Of a stretch of DNA of 64,000 bases, positions 17,800 through 26,595 are shown in pieces (positions within the stretch are counted from its first letter, which is position 1; each line of letters starts with the position of its first letter). The translations under genes and the position numbers were made by a program. The stretch is from NCBI GenBank assembly GCA_034436155.1, contig DAOTVP010000110.1, positions 10,738-74,737 of the forward strand, read 5' to 3'. Below the pieces are notes generated by a model. The model saw only the letters and a list, made by a program, of their open reading frames with translations, was not told the origin of the DNA and did not search any database. This DNA is from GCA-2794515 sp034436155. Lineage in GTDB: Bacteria > Chloroflexota > Anaerolineae > Aggregatilineales > Phototrophicaceae.

Positions 17800-19706
17800 G
17801 CAAAATTTTTCCTCTTTTGGGTAGTCGATGCTGTCGGCACTTTCATGCGTTGTTGATAGATAATCCATTCTATCAACAACATCAACACGGCTAACAGAGC
17901 AAAAATCCACCAAATTTCTTGCTGACCTGTCTCTTCTTCGGGTTGTGTGAGGATGGTCGTGCCTGCGATGGTGAATTGCTCAATCGGCACAGGCGCAATA
18001 TCACTTTCGAGATTGCTAAATAAATTCACGGCGAATTGTTGCCTGCTCAAAACGGTGTTGCCTTGTAATAATTCGAGTTGATACACGCCTATCATATCTG
18101 TATCGGCGAAAACCACCGTACTGCCCGTCACATTCAAGATGATTTCTGGGGTGTTATTGGGCGGTGTGATGCGAATTATATCCGCCAAAAGCGGTGGCGT
18201 AATAGGGATGACATCCCCGATCTGGGCGCTATCAGTCAGCGTCAGGACATCGCGGGGTGTGAACCATTCGAGCAAATTCGCCATAAGAATGGGGTAACTG
18301 ATTTGCAACGGAAAATCGGATTCGCGTAAATCAAACGGCAACACGGCGATTTGCCGTCCATCGGTTTCACCCGCGTATAAAATCGCCCCGCTATTGGTTG
18401 CGATGAGGGGTGTCGCCCAGCTAATGTTGGTTATGCGCCGAAAGCGCAACAAATTGAGCAGGCTCACATCCACATATTCAGTACGCGGGTCGTTGGGCAA
18501 TAAATTGATAGGGTTGGTTGGATTTTGCACCATATCGCCTAATCGAAAATAGGGTGTATCTGCCGATGGATTGATGAAAAATAAATCGCCCTGTGGCAAG
18601 GTGTCGGGGATGATGGTGTCGAAGATATATAAATCGTAATCAGGCGGGATGCCCAATGCGCCATCGGTGCGTACCGTTTGGATGTTGGGCAAACTCCGCA
18701 AAACTTGTTCGATGTATAAATTGCCCCGCGTCACCAACAAGACACGGCGTGATGACGATGCGCCCGATACAGCGTAGGCGCTGTTATCAATCGCCAAATA
18801 ATCTTGGGTGATGGCATTAACCGATTGTGTGAGGTTGGCATACACCACCGAAAAAACATCAGGCAAGGTGATAATCAGGGGTAAACTGCTTTGGGCGGGG
18901 ATTTGGAGATTGCGCGAGATGAATCGTTCATCATCCACCCATAATGTCAACACCATTCGCGCCTCGATTGTCCCGTAATTGGTAATTTGGGCGAATAATT
19001 CGGGCGCTGTATCGGGCAATCGGCGCGTGGCAAAGGCGCTAATGCCGACATTTTCGGTCGAAATCCCCACGGGGATATAACGCACCGTTATGTCTAATCC
19101 CTCTAGGCTGATATGACTCGGCAAGCCACCATCGCCGATGATGACCAGGGTTTGTTCTACCGCGCTATTTTTGCTCGCCGCGAGGCTGAGCGCGGCTTGC
19201 CAATCGGCTTCGGCGAAGCTAGGTGATGCACCCGATATGGCATTTTGCAGTTGATTATGGTCGCTACTGGTAGCAATCAACACCTCTGGAATTTGCGCCA
19301 CGCGGATAATCGTCATGGTGTCGCCTTGTGGCAAGGTGCGGATGATGTCTTGGGCGATTTGTTGCGCGATCTCAAAGCGCGATTGCCCGCCGATGTCGGT
19401 GGCGTTCATGCTGGCGGAGGCATCCAACAACACCGTGATTTGCCCCGCGCTAATCGTGGGGACGGTCAGATAGGGACGCACGAGCGCGAATATCAACAAG
19501 GCTAATATCAATAGTTGCAAAAAGAGGAGGATATTTCGGCGGAGGCGTTGCCAAGGGGTGTTGGCTTCGGCATCTTGTAACACTTGTCGCCATAAAAAGG
19601 TACTCGAAACAACCACTTCGCGCCGACGCAAACGGAGCATATAGAGCAAAATAATCGGGACGGCGATCAGCGCCCCCAAAAAACCGAGCGGAGTCAGAAA
19701 GTTCAT
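17796..19706 (-). CDS. BatA-like membrane protein with vWA domain
   Basis: 636 residues. The BatA N-terminal region (FLTPLGFLGALIAVPIILLYMLRLRRRE, then a second span at 57-80) anchors the protein. A von Willebrand A domain follows with a complete-looking MIDAS start (VLLDASASMNATD, near residue 88) and VIIGDGG. A long beta-rich extracytoplasmic region leads to a final membrane span near 600-620 and a basic tail. Proteins of this class accompany MoxR-type AAA ATPases and DUF58 proteins, thought to act as metal-dependent assembly or stress factors. A DUF58 gene lies directly upstream; no MoxR gene is in the window. AAGGAT within a 16-bp palindrome (19714-19729) is the ribosome site. Confidence 0.85.
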   Translation of the reverse strand: MNFLTPLGFLGALIAVPIILLYMLRLRRREVVVSSTFLWRQVLQDAEANTPWQRLRRNILLFLQLLILALLIFALVRPYLTVPTISAGQITVLLDASASMNATDIGGQSRFEIAQQIAQDIIRTLPQGDTMTIIRVAQIPEVLIATSSDHNQLQNAISGASPSFAEADWQAALSLAASKNSAVEQTLVIIGDGGLPSHISLEGLDITVRYIPVGISTENVGISAFATRRLPDTAPELFAQITNYGTIEARMVLTLWVDDERFISRNLQIPAQSSLPLIITLPDVFSVVYANLTQSVNAITQDYLAIDNSAYAVSGASSSRRVLLVTRGNLYIEQVLRSLPNIQTVRTDGALGIPPDYDLYIFDTIIPDTLPQGDLFFINPSADTPYFRLGDMVQNPTNPINLLPNDPRTEYVDVSLLNLLRFRRITNISWATPLIATNSGAILYAGETDGRQIAVLPFDLRESDFPLQISYPILMANLLEWFTPRDVLTLTDSAQIGDVIPITPPLLADIIRITPPNNTPEIILNVTGSTVVFADTDMIGVYQLELLQGNTVLSRQQFAVNLFSNLESDIAPVPIEQFTIAGTTILTQPEEETGQQEIWWIFALLAVLMLLIEWIIYQQRMKVPTASTTQKRKNFA

Positions 19707-19733
19707 GGCATCATATCCTTATAAGGATAACGT

Positions 19734-19827
19734 GGCGGACATACGAGGCTGAAGCCTCTAGTCCGCCATTACACAATTTACATTGATTTTGTGTGTAAGG
19801 GACGACTAGCGAAGCGTATGTCGTCCC
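19734..19827 (-). repeat. Paired-hairpin intergenic element, full copy
   Basis: Two hairpins (19734-19767 with GGCGGAC/GTCCGCC arms; 19799-19827 with GGGACGAC/GTCGTCCC arms) are separated by a spacer that itself pairs (TTACACA...TGTGTAA). Both carry the ATACG / CTA asymmetric signature in inverted orientation. Relative to the upstream DUF58 gene the element starts after 21 nt. It is nearly identical in its distal hairpin to the copy at 48448-48543. Confidence 0.85.
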
Positions 19828-19848
19828 AAAATCATGTGCATATTTCAT

Positions 19849-20775
19849 CTATTTCACAATATTCATACGGCGCATATCGTACAATAAGACTCGTTCTAGG
19901 GCGGTGTCGGTGCTGATGAACACATAATGCACCCCGCGTCTGGCACAATCGGCACGAATATCATCGCGCCATGCCTCTAATCGGCGCAAATAGGCGGCGC
20001 GGAGCGTGCTATCCAACGTCACCTCTTGGGTTACGCCTGTCTCGACATCCACAAGGCGCAAATCGCCTGTCAGGGGTGGCGCTAATTCTTCTGGAGATAA
20101 GAGATGCACCAGCACCACCTCATGCCCCTTACCCAATAACATATTCAGACCTTCTAAATACCCTTCTGGTGAAAACATATCGCTGATGACGAAGCATAAC
20201 CCCGCCCTGCCCGCACGCAAGGCATACGCCCGCAACGATGCGTTCAGGTTGGTGGTCGAATCGGCGATAAGCCTGCCCGTAAAACGCAATAGGCGAACAC
20301 TTTGCGCCCGTCCGCGTGTCGGCGGAAAGACCGAATCGCCAATCGGGTTGAGGGCGCTCATCGTCAGGCGATCATTGGTATTCAGGGCGATATACCCCAA
20401 CGCGCTGGCAAGTTTTTTGGCATATAGAAATTTGTTGGTGTGGGTGGATGATGGGGCGAGGTCGGGGTCGACATATTTGGAGTTGGGGAAATCCATGCTG
20501 GCGGAATTATCGATGAGGATATGCACGGCGAGGTCTTCTTCGTCCTCTAAAACTTTGATGTAGGGGCGGTTGGTGCGGGCATACACATTCCAATCCAGAC
20601 GGCGCAAATCATCGCCTTGTGTGTAATTGCGATAATCGGCAAATTCGATGCTCGTCCCACGCTTGCTAGAACGGCGTTCCCCTTTGATTGTCCCGCCACG
20701 CACTTTGTTGGCGATGAGCATGAGGGAATCTAATTTTCGGCGGATGCCGTCATCGAGTAAAAATTCGCTGTTCAT
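19849..20775 (-). CDS. DUF58-family protein
   Basis: 308 residues from the ATG at 20775, chosen because GAGGC lies 8 nt upstream; an ATG at 20796 is possible. The family core is clear: GERRSSKRGTSIEFADYRNYTQGDDLRRLDWNVYART, followed by a vWA-like half with HILIDNSASMDF and LCFVISDMFSPEGY. DUF58 proteins are usually encoded between MoxR ATPases and BatA/vWA membrane proteins, and the BatA-like gene is indeed the next gene downstream. It is soluble, with no signal peptide. The molecular role is unknown beyond association with this complex. Confidence 0.9.
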   Translation of the reverse strand: MNSEFLLDDGIRRKLDSLMLIANKVRGGTIKGERRSSKRGTSIEFADYRNYTQGDDLRRLDWNVYARTNRPYIKVLEDEEDLAVHILIDNSASMDFPNSKYVDPDLAPSSTHTNKFLYAKKLASALGYIALNTNDRLTMSALNPIGDSVFPPTRGRAQSVRLLRFTGRLIADSTTNLNASLRAYALRAGRAGLCFVISDMFSPEGYLEGLNMLLGKGHEVVLVHLLSPEELAPPLTGDLRLVDVETGVTQEVTLDSTLRAAYLRRLEAWRDDIRADCARRGVHYVFISTDTALERVLLYDMRRMNIVK

Positions 20776-20862
20776 AAAAATTGCCTCATCATCCATTTTT
20801 TTAGGGGCATGATTATGTCATGCCCCCTTATTGTAACGCAAAGTTGTGGATAACTGATGGAT

Positions 20863-21672
20863 TTAGGGCAAATCGGGCAATTTGATGACCTCGTAAGTAT
20901 CGGGACGGCGGTCTTCAAATACGGGGATGGTGTTCCGCACTTCTTTGATGCGATCGAGTTCAATTTCAGCGGTGATGAGTTGCGGTTCATCACCCGCTTC
21001 TACCACGATACGCCCCCACGGATCGACGATCATCGAATGACCGCCGAATACCGTCTCGCCGATTTTGCCAACGGTGTTCACACCGATCATATAACATTGA
21101 TTTTCGATTGCACGGGCAATCATCAACGCCCGCCAATGGTCAATACGGGCTTGGGGCCACTCGGCGGGGATGATGACCAGCTCAACATCTTCGAGGGCAT
21201 ATCGGCGGAATAATTCGGGGAAGCGCAAATCGTAGCAAATCGCCAAAGCCGTCCTTCCCCAGGGCAAATCCAATGTCAATGGCGAAGCGCCCGCTTGCAG
21301 ATATTTATCTTCATCCATCAGACGAAACAAGTGAATTTTACGATAAATCCCCATCATCCGACCATTGGCGGCGAAAAATGGGGCGCTGTTACTCGATTCC
21401 AATCCGCGTTTTTCGAGCATCGACCCAACCACGCTGATTTTATTCGCGCCTGCAAGTGCCGCCACTTGGGGGAATAAGCCTTCGTGGAGGTTATCGGATA
21501 ATTCTCTGGCACGGTCTAGGGCATAGCCAGTAGACCATAATTCGGGGAACACGACAATATGCGAGCCACGTCGCGCCGCCTCGACTGTCCATTTTTCGAC
21601 TTGGGCGAAATTGCGTTTTGGCTCACCGAGATGAATCGTCATTTGCGCCAATGAAATGCTTAACTTTGCCAT
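20863..21672 (-). CDS. Carbon-nitrogen hydrolase (nitrilase/omega-amidase fold)
   Basis: 269 residues from the ATG at 21672 with AGG 7-8 nt upstream. The Glu-Lys-Cys triad is present: VVFPELWSTGY (Glu near 44), GIYRKIHLF (Lys near 111), ALAICYDLRFPELFR (Cys near 146). Length and the final VEAGDEPQLITAEIELDRIKEVR are typical of the Nit2/YafV omega-amidase branch, which deaminates alpha-keto acid amides such as ketoglutaramate. It is cytosolic. It lies in a minus-strand run with the shikimate-kinase-like and HAD genes upstream and DUF58 downstream. The exact substrate is not determinable. Confidence 0.9.
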   Translation of the reverse strand: MAKLSISLAQMTIHLGEPKRNFAQVEKWTVEAARRGSHIVVFPELWSTGYALDRARELSDNLHEGLFPQVAALAGANKISVVGSMLEKRGLESSNSAPFFAANGRMMGIYRKIHLFRLMDEDKYLQAGASPLTLDLPWGRTALAICYDLRFPELFRRYALEDVELVIIPAEWPQARIDHWRALMIARAIENQCYMIGVNTVGKIGETVFGGHSMIVDPWGRIVVEAGDEPQLITAEIELDRIKEVRNTIPVFEDRRPDTYEVIKLPDLP

Positions 21673-21710
21673 GATGTTACCTAAATCCTTCAAAAATTAC
21701 ATTTACGATA

Positions 21711-22259
21711 TTATCGTGATACAATGGCTAAATCGCGCCATAATTTTGCGAGATGGGCGATGATGTCTTCACGGGACATATCGGGTTGGACATGCACCTC
21801 GCGGATGCCCGCCTTTTTGCGAATCGCCCATTCGCTATGCAATTCAGCTAATCCGATGGCGCGTTCATCGGGGTTATGATAATTCGCGCCCATCGTCACA
21901 TGCAAGCGATGGAGCATGGCATCTAAATTGACGGTAAGGCAGAACACCTCGCCCGTCTCTAAAAAACGCGCCAAATATTCTTGATGCCCCAATGTGCGCC
22001 CTGTGGCATAAATCAACGACTGACGGCGGAGTAACGTCTCCGATACGATCTCGGCTTCTAACGATTTGAGCCGATTTTCGCCAAAATGTGTGCGAATTTC
22101 GTTGATGAACATGCCCGCACGGTCGGCGATAGTGGCATCAATGCTGACATAACTCATTTTGAGTTGAGTCGCTAAATCGCGGGCGAGCCGTGATAAATCG
22201 GGTCCGATATACCCGGTCAAGATGAGGTTACGCTCTGAAAATGGTAATACGATAGACAT
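21711..22259 (-). CDS. Shikimate-kinase-fold protein with lost P-loop
   Basis: 182 residues. The sequence follows shikimate kinase: NLILTGYIGPDLSRLARDLATQL, then MSYVSIDATIADRAGMFINEIRTHFGENRLKSLEAEIV (matching D-x-x-I-E...G-x-x-I-x-E-I-F-x-x-x-G-E-x-x-F-R-x-x-E) and a lid-like R-rich C-terminus (HNPDERAIGLAELHSEWAIRKKAG). In true kinases the loop is GxxGxGK(S/T); here it reads GYIGPDLSR, without the Lys and Ser/Thr. ATP phosphorylation is therefore unlikely and another role should be considered. It starts 3 nt after the HAD gene stop. Confidence 0.8.
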   Translation of the reverse strand: MSIVLPFSERNLILTGYIGPDLSRLARDLATQLKMSYVSIDATIADRAGMFINEIRTHFGENRLKSLEAEIVSETLLRRQSLIYATGRTLGHQEYLARFLETGEVFCLTVNLDAMLHRLHVTMGANYHNPDERAIGLAELHSEWAIRKKAGIREVHVQPDMSREDIIAHLAKLWRDLAIVSR

Positions 22260-22262
22260 AAC

Positions 22263-23027
22263 TTATTGCTCGCGCCAATCGGGATACCAATTATCTAAAA
22301 TAGATGGAATTTGGGCGAGGCTATACACCTCTGCATCTGGCACAATCAACCCGCCCACAAACGCCTTACGTTTTTCGAGGACGCGCATAATCGCCTTCAT
22401 GCCCGCCCCTTGTGCGCCACCAATATCGGCGGTTGGGTTATCACCCACAAAAATGGCTTCATGGGGTTGAATCCCCAAACAATCCAATGCCCGCTTGAAC
22501 ACACTGGGATGCGGTTTCAGATATTCTAAATCGGCGGCAGAAAATCGACATTCGGGGAAGTATTGCAACAAGCCGTGTTGCTCTAACTCCACATCGCGCA
22601 GGCGCATGGGCTGAAAAGCGTTGGTGATGATGCCAGTGCGTAAGCCATGCGTCCGAAACAACGCCAGCGCATCGGGGACATCTGGAAAAACCGATGTGTG
22701 CGGAATGGCGCACCAATCATAGGCTTGTAAACATTCTTCCATATCCCACTGGGCATTGGCATAGCCCATATCTTGCGCCGCGGCGGTCAAAATTTTGGTC
22801 AGTTGGGGCGCGATGAGCGTATTACGGGCGTTGTTCCACGCCTCGCGGGAATGTTTGAAAAAGGCGCGGACAAAATCGTCTATCGTCCCGCGAGGTGTGC
22901 CAAATTGAGACAAATAGCCGTAGACCCCGATTAAACGGGGGCGTTCTACGGCTTCCCAATCTTCAGAAAAATCACCCCAATCGATGAGGGTATCGTCTAA
23001 ATCGAATAAAATGGCTTTGAGTGTCAT
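22263..23027 (-). CDS. HAD-superfamily hydrolase
   Basis: 254 residues from the ATG at 23027 (a TTG at 23033 is possible). Motif I ILFDLDDTLIDWGDF near residue 5 gives the nucleophile Asp, motif II is in GIITNAFQPMRLRD, a Lys in LKPHPSVFKRAL and motif IV in FVGDNPTADIGGAQGAGM. The helical C1 cap between residues 20 and 95 is typical of phosphatases such as YjjG/pyrimidine 5'-nucleotidase-like enzymes. No clear ribosome site is seen; it starts 7 nt after the stop of the epimerase-like gene, so translation is likely coupled. Confidence 0.88.
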   Translation of the reverse strand: MTLKAILFDLDDTLIDWGDFSEDWEAVERPRLIGVYGYLSQFGTPRGTIDDFVRAFFKHSREAWNNARNTLIAPQLTKILTAAAQDMGYANAQWDMEECLQAYDWCAIPHTSVFPDVPDALALFRTHGLRTGIITNAFQPMRLRDVELEQHGLLQYFPECRFSAADLEYLKPHPSVFKRALDCLGIQPHEAIFVGDNPTADIGGAQGAGMKAIMRVLEKRKAFVGGLIVPDAEVYSLAQIPSILDNWYPDWREQ

Positions 23028-23034
23028 CGGCAAT

Positions 23035-23997
23035 TTAACGTTTAACGGGCGATTGTGAGCGCAAAGTGAGCAAAATTTGGTCTATGCCCGCCTTGTAATT
23101 CGGGTATTTGGGCGACCACGCCAACATGCTTTTGGCTTTGGCGTTGGATGTTTTTATGCCTGCTTCGAGCAACGGCGCGGTCGATTTATACACACGCGGA
23201 CGCTCAAAAAATGGCACCATCGAACCACGCCCTTTCAGACCGAGTTCATCGGTCAGATACGCCACAAAATCGGCGGGGAAGGCGGGCGTGTCATCAACGA
23301 TATGAAATATTTCGCCGAGGGGTTGCGTTTCGAGGGCGCGTAAGATGGCGCTCATCAGGTCATCGGCATGAATCCAACTGGTGATTTTGGCATCTTTTCC
23401 ACCCGTAAACACAGGGCGACCGACGCGGAGCGTATCTACCAATTGGATGAGCGACTCGATATCGGCACTATAAATATGACCCACACGCAAAATCGAGAGG
23501 GGCAATTCGGCATGTCTGAGGGCGTTTTCGGCTTTCCGCAAGGCATCCACCAACGGGTGCGAGGCGCGGATGAATGCGGTGGATTCATCGGCTTCGCCGA
23601 CATCACCATAAATAAACAAACTGCTGGTATGAAGGATAAATTTTACGCCATGTTCTTTGCTGGCTTGGGCGATCGCCTGCGTGCTGGCGATGAGGTCATC
23701 GGTGTGATAATCGGCATTGCCAAATGGGACACCGAAACGGGTTAATGGTGAAAGATGAAGCACCACATCGGTATGCGCCACGCGCATCATGCCTAAAATT
23801 TCGCCTGCGCGGGTGTGATCTATGAGGATGGGCATCACACCGATAGCGCGTAAATCTGCGGCATTATCGCGCCCATCGGCAATGCCCGTGACTTTATGAC
23901 CGAGTTGAACAAGTTTATGGGCAATCGCATAACCGATTGCGTTATTCGCGCCCGTAATTAACACATTAAAACTGCTGTTGGGGGTTGTATCCGCCAT
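23035..23997 (-). CDS. NAD(P)-dependent epimerase/dehydratase-like protein (extended SDR)
   Basis: 320 residues from the ATG at 23997, preceded by AGGATACCCT. A Rossmann start VLITGANNAIGYAIAHKLVQLGHKVTGI matches GxxGxxG. HTSSLFIYGDVGEADEST corresponds to the SSxxVYG strand. The catalytic YxxxK of extended SDRs is not intact: where Y is expected the sequence reads HPLVDALRKAE, keeping a Lys only. Redox catalysis is therefore doubtful and the protein may be a binding or regulatory SDR. It is the first gene of the minus-strand run going down to 15.2 kb. Confidence 0.8.
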   Translation of the reverse strand: MADTTPNSSFNVLITGANNAIGYAIAHKLVQLGHKVTGIADGRDNAADLRAIGVMPILIDHTRAGEILGMMRVAHTDVVLHLSPLTRFGVPFGNADYHTDDLIASTQAIAQASKEHGVKFILHTSSLFIYGDVGEADESTAFIRASHPLVDALRKAENALRHAELPLSILRVGHIYSADIESLIQLVDTLRVGRPVFTGGKDAKITSWIHADDLMSAILRALETQPLGEIFHIVDDTPAFPADFVAYLTDELGLKGRGSMVPFFERPRVYKSTAPLLEAGIKTSNAKAKSMLAWSPKYPNYKAGIDQILLTLRSQSPVKR

Positions 23998-24133
23998 AGG
24001 GTATCCTATCCTTATTCTATCTGCCAACATCCTTTAATTATGCCACCAGACAGGCACATTAACAACCTATGCGGTTGTGAAAAAATGCCAAAATAGCGAT
24101 AATATCCCATAATCACGAAAGGATCATCATCAA

Positions 24134-25633
24134 ATGGAACAGTATCAAAAATTAATGCAACATATGGCAAAAATCCAAGCCCTTCGCGCCTCATCTAGCG
24201 TCTTGGAATGGGATTTAGAAGTGAACATGCCACCACAAGGGGCGAATGGTCGTGGCGAACATATATCGGTTTTGCAAGAACTCGCACACGAATTTTTTAC
24301 ATCCGATGAAACAGGGAAGCTCATCCAAGCCGCCCAAACCGAAGTCGCGGGGTTGCCTTACGACTCAGACGAAGCCAGCATGATTCGCATCATCGCCCAA
24401 GATTATGAAGACGACATCAAACTACCGTCTGAATTTGTGGCAGAAATGTCATTGGCAACCACCAAGGCGCATCACACATGGGCAAAAGCCCGCGCCGATA
24501 ACAATTTTAGCGCCTTTGTCGCCGATTTAGAACGCATCATGGAACTCAAGCGCCAAGAAGCCGAATATCGGGGTTATACGCATAACCCGTATGATGCCCT
24601 ATTGAGTGGGTATGATAAAGGCATCAACACCGAGATGGTCAAAGCGATTTTCGATGAGCATAAACCGCAATTGGTCTCGCTCATCGCCGACATCAGCAAA
24701 GTCGCGGATCGTGTGAATGATAAGCTGGTGCGCGGGTCATTCCCTATAGATGCCCAACGCCAATTTGCATTGTTCGTCCTCAAACAAATCGGCTTCGATT
24801 TTGAGCGCGGGCGGTTGGATGTGGCGGTGCATCCGTTTGCCATCAACTTTTCGCGGGATGATGTGCGCCTGACCACTCGTTATCATGACGATTGGCTCAA
24901 TCCCGCCCTATTCGGCAGTATGCACGAGGCGGGTCATGGCATGTATGAGCAAGGGGTCGCGCCGATTTTAGACCGCACCGCCATCGGCACAGGCACATCG
25001 TTGAGCGTCCACGAATCACAATCGCGCCTCTGGGAAAATATCGTTGGGCGGAGCAAGGGGTTCTGGAAATGGGCGCTCCCGCATTTTAAGACCTACTTCC
25101 CTCACATGACTCACGTCACGGTGGATGAGATGTACAAAGCGATTAACAAAGTGGAACGCTCTTTCATCCGCGTTGAAGCCGATGAAGCCACGTATAACCT
25201 GCATATCATGTTACGCTTTGAACTCGAAAATGACCTGCTCAATGGGCGCGTGGCGGTGAAAGATTTACCGCGTGAATGGAATGGTCGCTTTGAGCAATTT
25301 TTCGGGATTGTGCCACCCACCGATGCGCTCGGCGTGTTACAAGATGTGCATTGGTCGGCGGGCTTGGTCGGATATTTCCCCACCTACGCGCTCGGCAATT
25401 TGCTCTCGGTGCAATATTACGAGGCGGCGCTCAAGGCGCATCCGCAAATCCCTGACGAAATCGAAAATGGCAAATTCGATACGCTGTTGACATGGCTCCA
25501 GACCAATATCCACCAACACGGGCGCAAATTCAACACCGATGAATTAACCCGCCGTGTGACAGGTGAAGGCATGAGTTCCGCGCCGTATATCGGCTACTTA
25601 CAACGCAAATTCGGCGAGGTGTACGGGCTATAG
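24134..25633 (+). CDS. M32-family metallocarboxypeptidase (thermostable carboxypeptidase 1 type)
   Basis: 499 residues, the usual length for the family. The zinc site HEAGH is in FGSMHEAGHGMYEQGV near residue 264, with the downstream Glu region HESQSRLWENIVGRS. IRVEADEATYNLHIMLRFELE and PTYALGNLLSVQYYE are typical M32 segments. It removes C-terminal residues from peptides in the cytosol with little specificity and is mainly helical. GAAAGGATC lies upstream of the ATG. It is transcribed alone, divergently from the epimerase-like gene. A paired-hairpin repeat begins exactly 21 nt after its stop. Confidence 0.95.
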   Translation: MEQYQKLMQHMAKIQALRASSSVLEWDLEVNMPPQGANGRGEHISVLQELAHEFFTSDETGKLIQAAQTEVAGLPYDSDEASMIRIIAQDYEDDIKLPSEFVAEMSLATTKAHHTWAKARADNNFSAFVADLERIMELKRQEAEYRGYTHNPYDALLSGYDKGINTEMVKAIFDEHKPQLVSLIADISKVADRVNDKLVRGSFPIDAQRQFALFVLKQIGFDFERGRLDVAVHPFAINFSRDDVRLTTRYHDDWLNPALFGSMHEAGHGMYEQGVAPILDRTAIGTGTSLSVHESQSRLWENIVGRSKGFWKWALPHFKTYFPHMTHVTVDEMYKAINKVERSFIRVEADEATYNLHIMLRFELENDLLNGRVAVKDLPREWNGRFEQFFGIVPPTDALGVLQDVHWSAGLVGYFPTYALGNLLSVQYYEAALKAHPQIPDEIENGKFDTLLTWLQTNIHQHGRKFNTDELTRRVTGEGMSSAPYIGYLQRKFGEVYGL

Positions 25634-25654
25634 AACGATATACATAGCCAATTA

Positions 25655-25750
25655 GGGACGATACGCGCTTCGCGCTAATCGTCCCCTACAGGTGCGAAAA
25701 TTATTGTATTTGTAGGGGCGGGCGGATTAGCGATAGCGTATATCAGCCCT
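25655..25750 (+). repeat. Paired-hairpin intergenic element, full copy
   Basis: A first hairpin with GGGACGA/TCGTCCC arms (25655-25685) and a second with GGGCGGAT/ATCAGCCC arms (25720-25749, one mismatch) flank a self-pairing spacer (CTACA...TGTAG). The ATACG and CTA/TTA marks are inverted between the two hairpins, as in the copies at 19734 and 48448. It begins 21 nt after the M32 stop codon, in the same orientation to the upstream gene. Confidence 0.85.
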
Positions 25751-25866
25751 AAAAATTCACAATCTCCAAAATATATATCCATCTGCCCTATGATAAGGCA
25801 AAATGGCATATTTATCCCCAAAATCCGCTATAATTAAAAATAGATGATTTATCAGGAGACGATCTG

Positions 25867-26436
25867 ATGGTATTTGATGCACAAAAAATCATGACGGGTA
25901 CAGAATTTGAACACTGGGTTGATGAACAAAATAATCCAGATGCTATTTTTGAACTCATTGGTGGGGAGATATTTCAAATGCCTTCAAATGGATATTCATC
26001 TATGATTGCAACACGCATTATTATTCGGATTGGCATTTATTTGTTGCAGAATGATATTGGCTATCTGACCACAGAAGCGGGCGGTTACAAAATCGGCGAA
26101 GAACGCTATGTACCTGATGTGGCATTTGTAACCTATCAAAAACAAAAAGAACCTAATAAACACGGCTATAATGATGTCATCCCCGATTTAGCCGTAGAAG
26201 TCGTATCGGATACGATGAATAAGCGGGAATGGAACGCGCTCATCCGCAAAATTACGGGCTATCTCAATGCTGGCGTGATGGTTTGGGTGGTAGACCCCGA
26301 CGAAAAAACCATCGAAGTGCATCAATATGGTGCGGATGTCAAAATTTATACTGTCAACGATACGCTCACTGTCCCTACCCTGTTGCCCAATTTTGAACTG
26401 CCCCTAAAAGAGATTTTTGTCACAAAATCGGACTGA
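25867..26436 (+). CDS. Uma2-family PD-(D/E)XK endonuclease-like protein, copy 2
   Basis: 189 residues; GGAGACGATCTG precedes the ATG. Catalytic positions of the family are complete: YVPDVAFVTY (Asp), PDLAVEVVSD (Glu) and LIRKITGYLNAGVMVWVVD (Lys). It shares the N-terminal MTGTEFEHWVDEQ with the other two copies, so the three are recent paralogues by family standards though clearly diverged. The function of such chromosomal Uma2 proteins is not known; they are not tied to a visible mobile element here. A strong promoter follows only 10 nt after its stop. Confidence 0.88.
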   Translation: MVFDAQKIMTGTEFEHWVDEQNNPDAIFELIGGEIFQMPSNGYSSMIATRIIIRIGIYLLQNDIGYLTTEAGGYKIGEERYVPDVAFVTYQKQKEPNKHGYNDVIPDLAVEVVSDTMNKREWNALIRKITGYLNAGVMVWVVDPDEKTIEVHQYGADVKIYTVNDTLTVPTLLPNFELPLKEIFVTKSD

Positions 26437-26446
26437 TAATGCTCAT

Positions 26447-26475
26447 TTGACACTCCCTTAAAAGCGCGTTAAACT
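26447..26475 (+). promoter_or_regulatory. Strong sigma70-type promoter
   Basis: TTGACA (26447-26452), exactly 17 bp, TAAACT (26470-26475). It starts 10 nt after the Uma2 stop and points toward a short transcript ended by the hairpin at 26560-26594. Confidence 0.7.
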
Positions 26476-26481
26476 ATGGGT

Positions 26482-26595
26482 ATTAATCAGAAAATAAAAG
26501 GATTTGAGTGACCGAGATGAATCTGAAAATATCTCTCATATCTCACCAAAAATTGCCTTAAAACACGCTGGCGCAACCATGCCGCGTGTTTTTTC
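26482..26595 (+). ncRNA. Candidate small RNA or attenuator leader
   Basis: The promoter at 26447-26475 predicts a start near 26482 and the intrinsic terminator ends near 26595, a transcript of about 115 nt. Inside it lies a possible 17-codon ORF, GTG at 26508 to TAA at 26559-26561, with AAAAGGA upstream; its stop abuts the terminator stem. That arrangement resembles transcription attenuation of the gene at 26641, which has no clear promoter of its own in the 45 nt left. An independent small RNA is the alternative. Confidence 0.4.
26560..26594 (+). terminator. Intrinsic terminator ahead of the SWIM-like gene
   Basis: AAAACACGC pairs with GCGTGTTTT (26584-26592), extended inward by GGC/GCC around an 8-nt loop, followed by further Ts. 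It lies 46 nt upstream of the ATG at 26641. Confidence 0.8.

Noticed and set aside
19714..19729. 16-bp perfect palindrome TATCCTTATAAGGATA considered as an operator
   Set aside because: It contains the ribosome site of the BatA-like gene and no second copy was seen; it may be chance or a translational control site, but the support is too weak.
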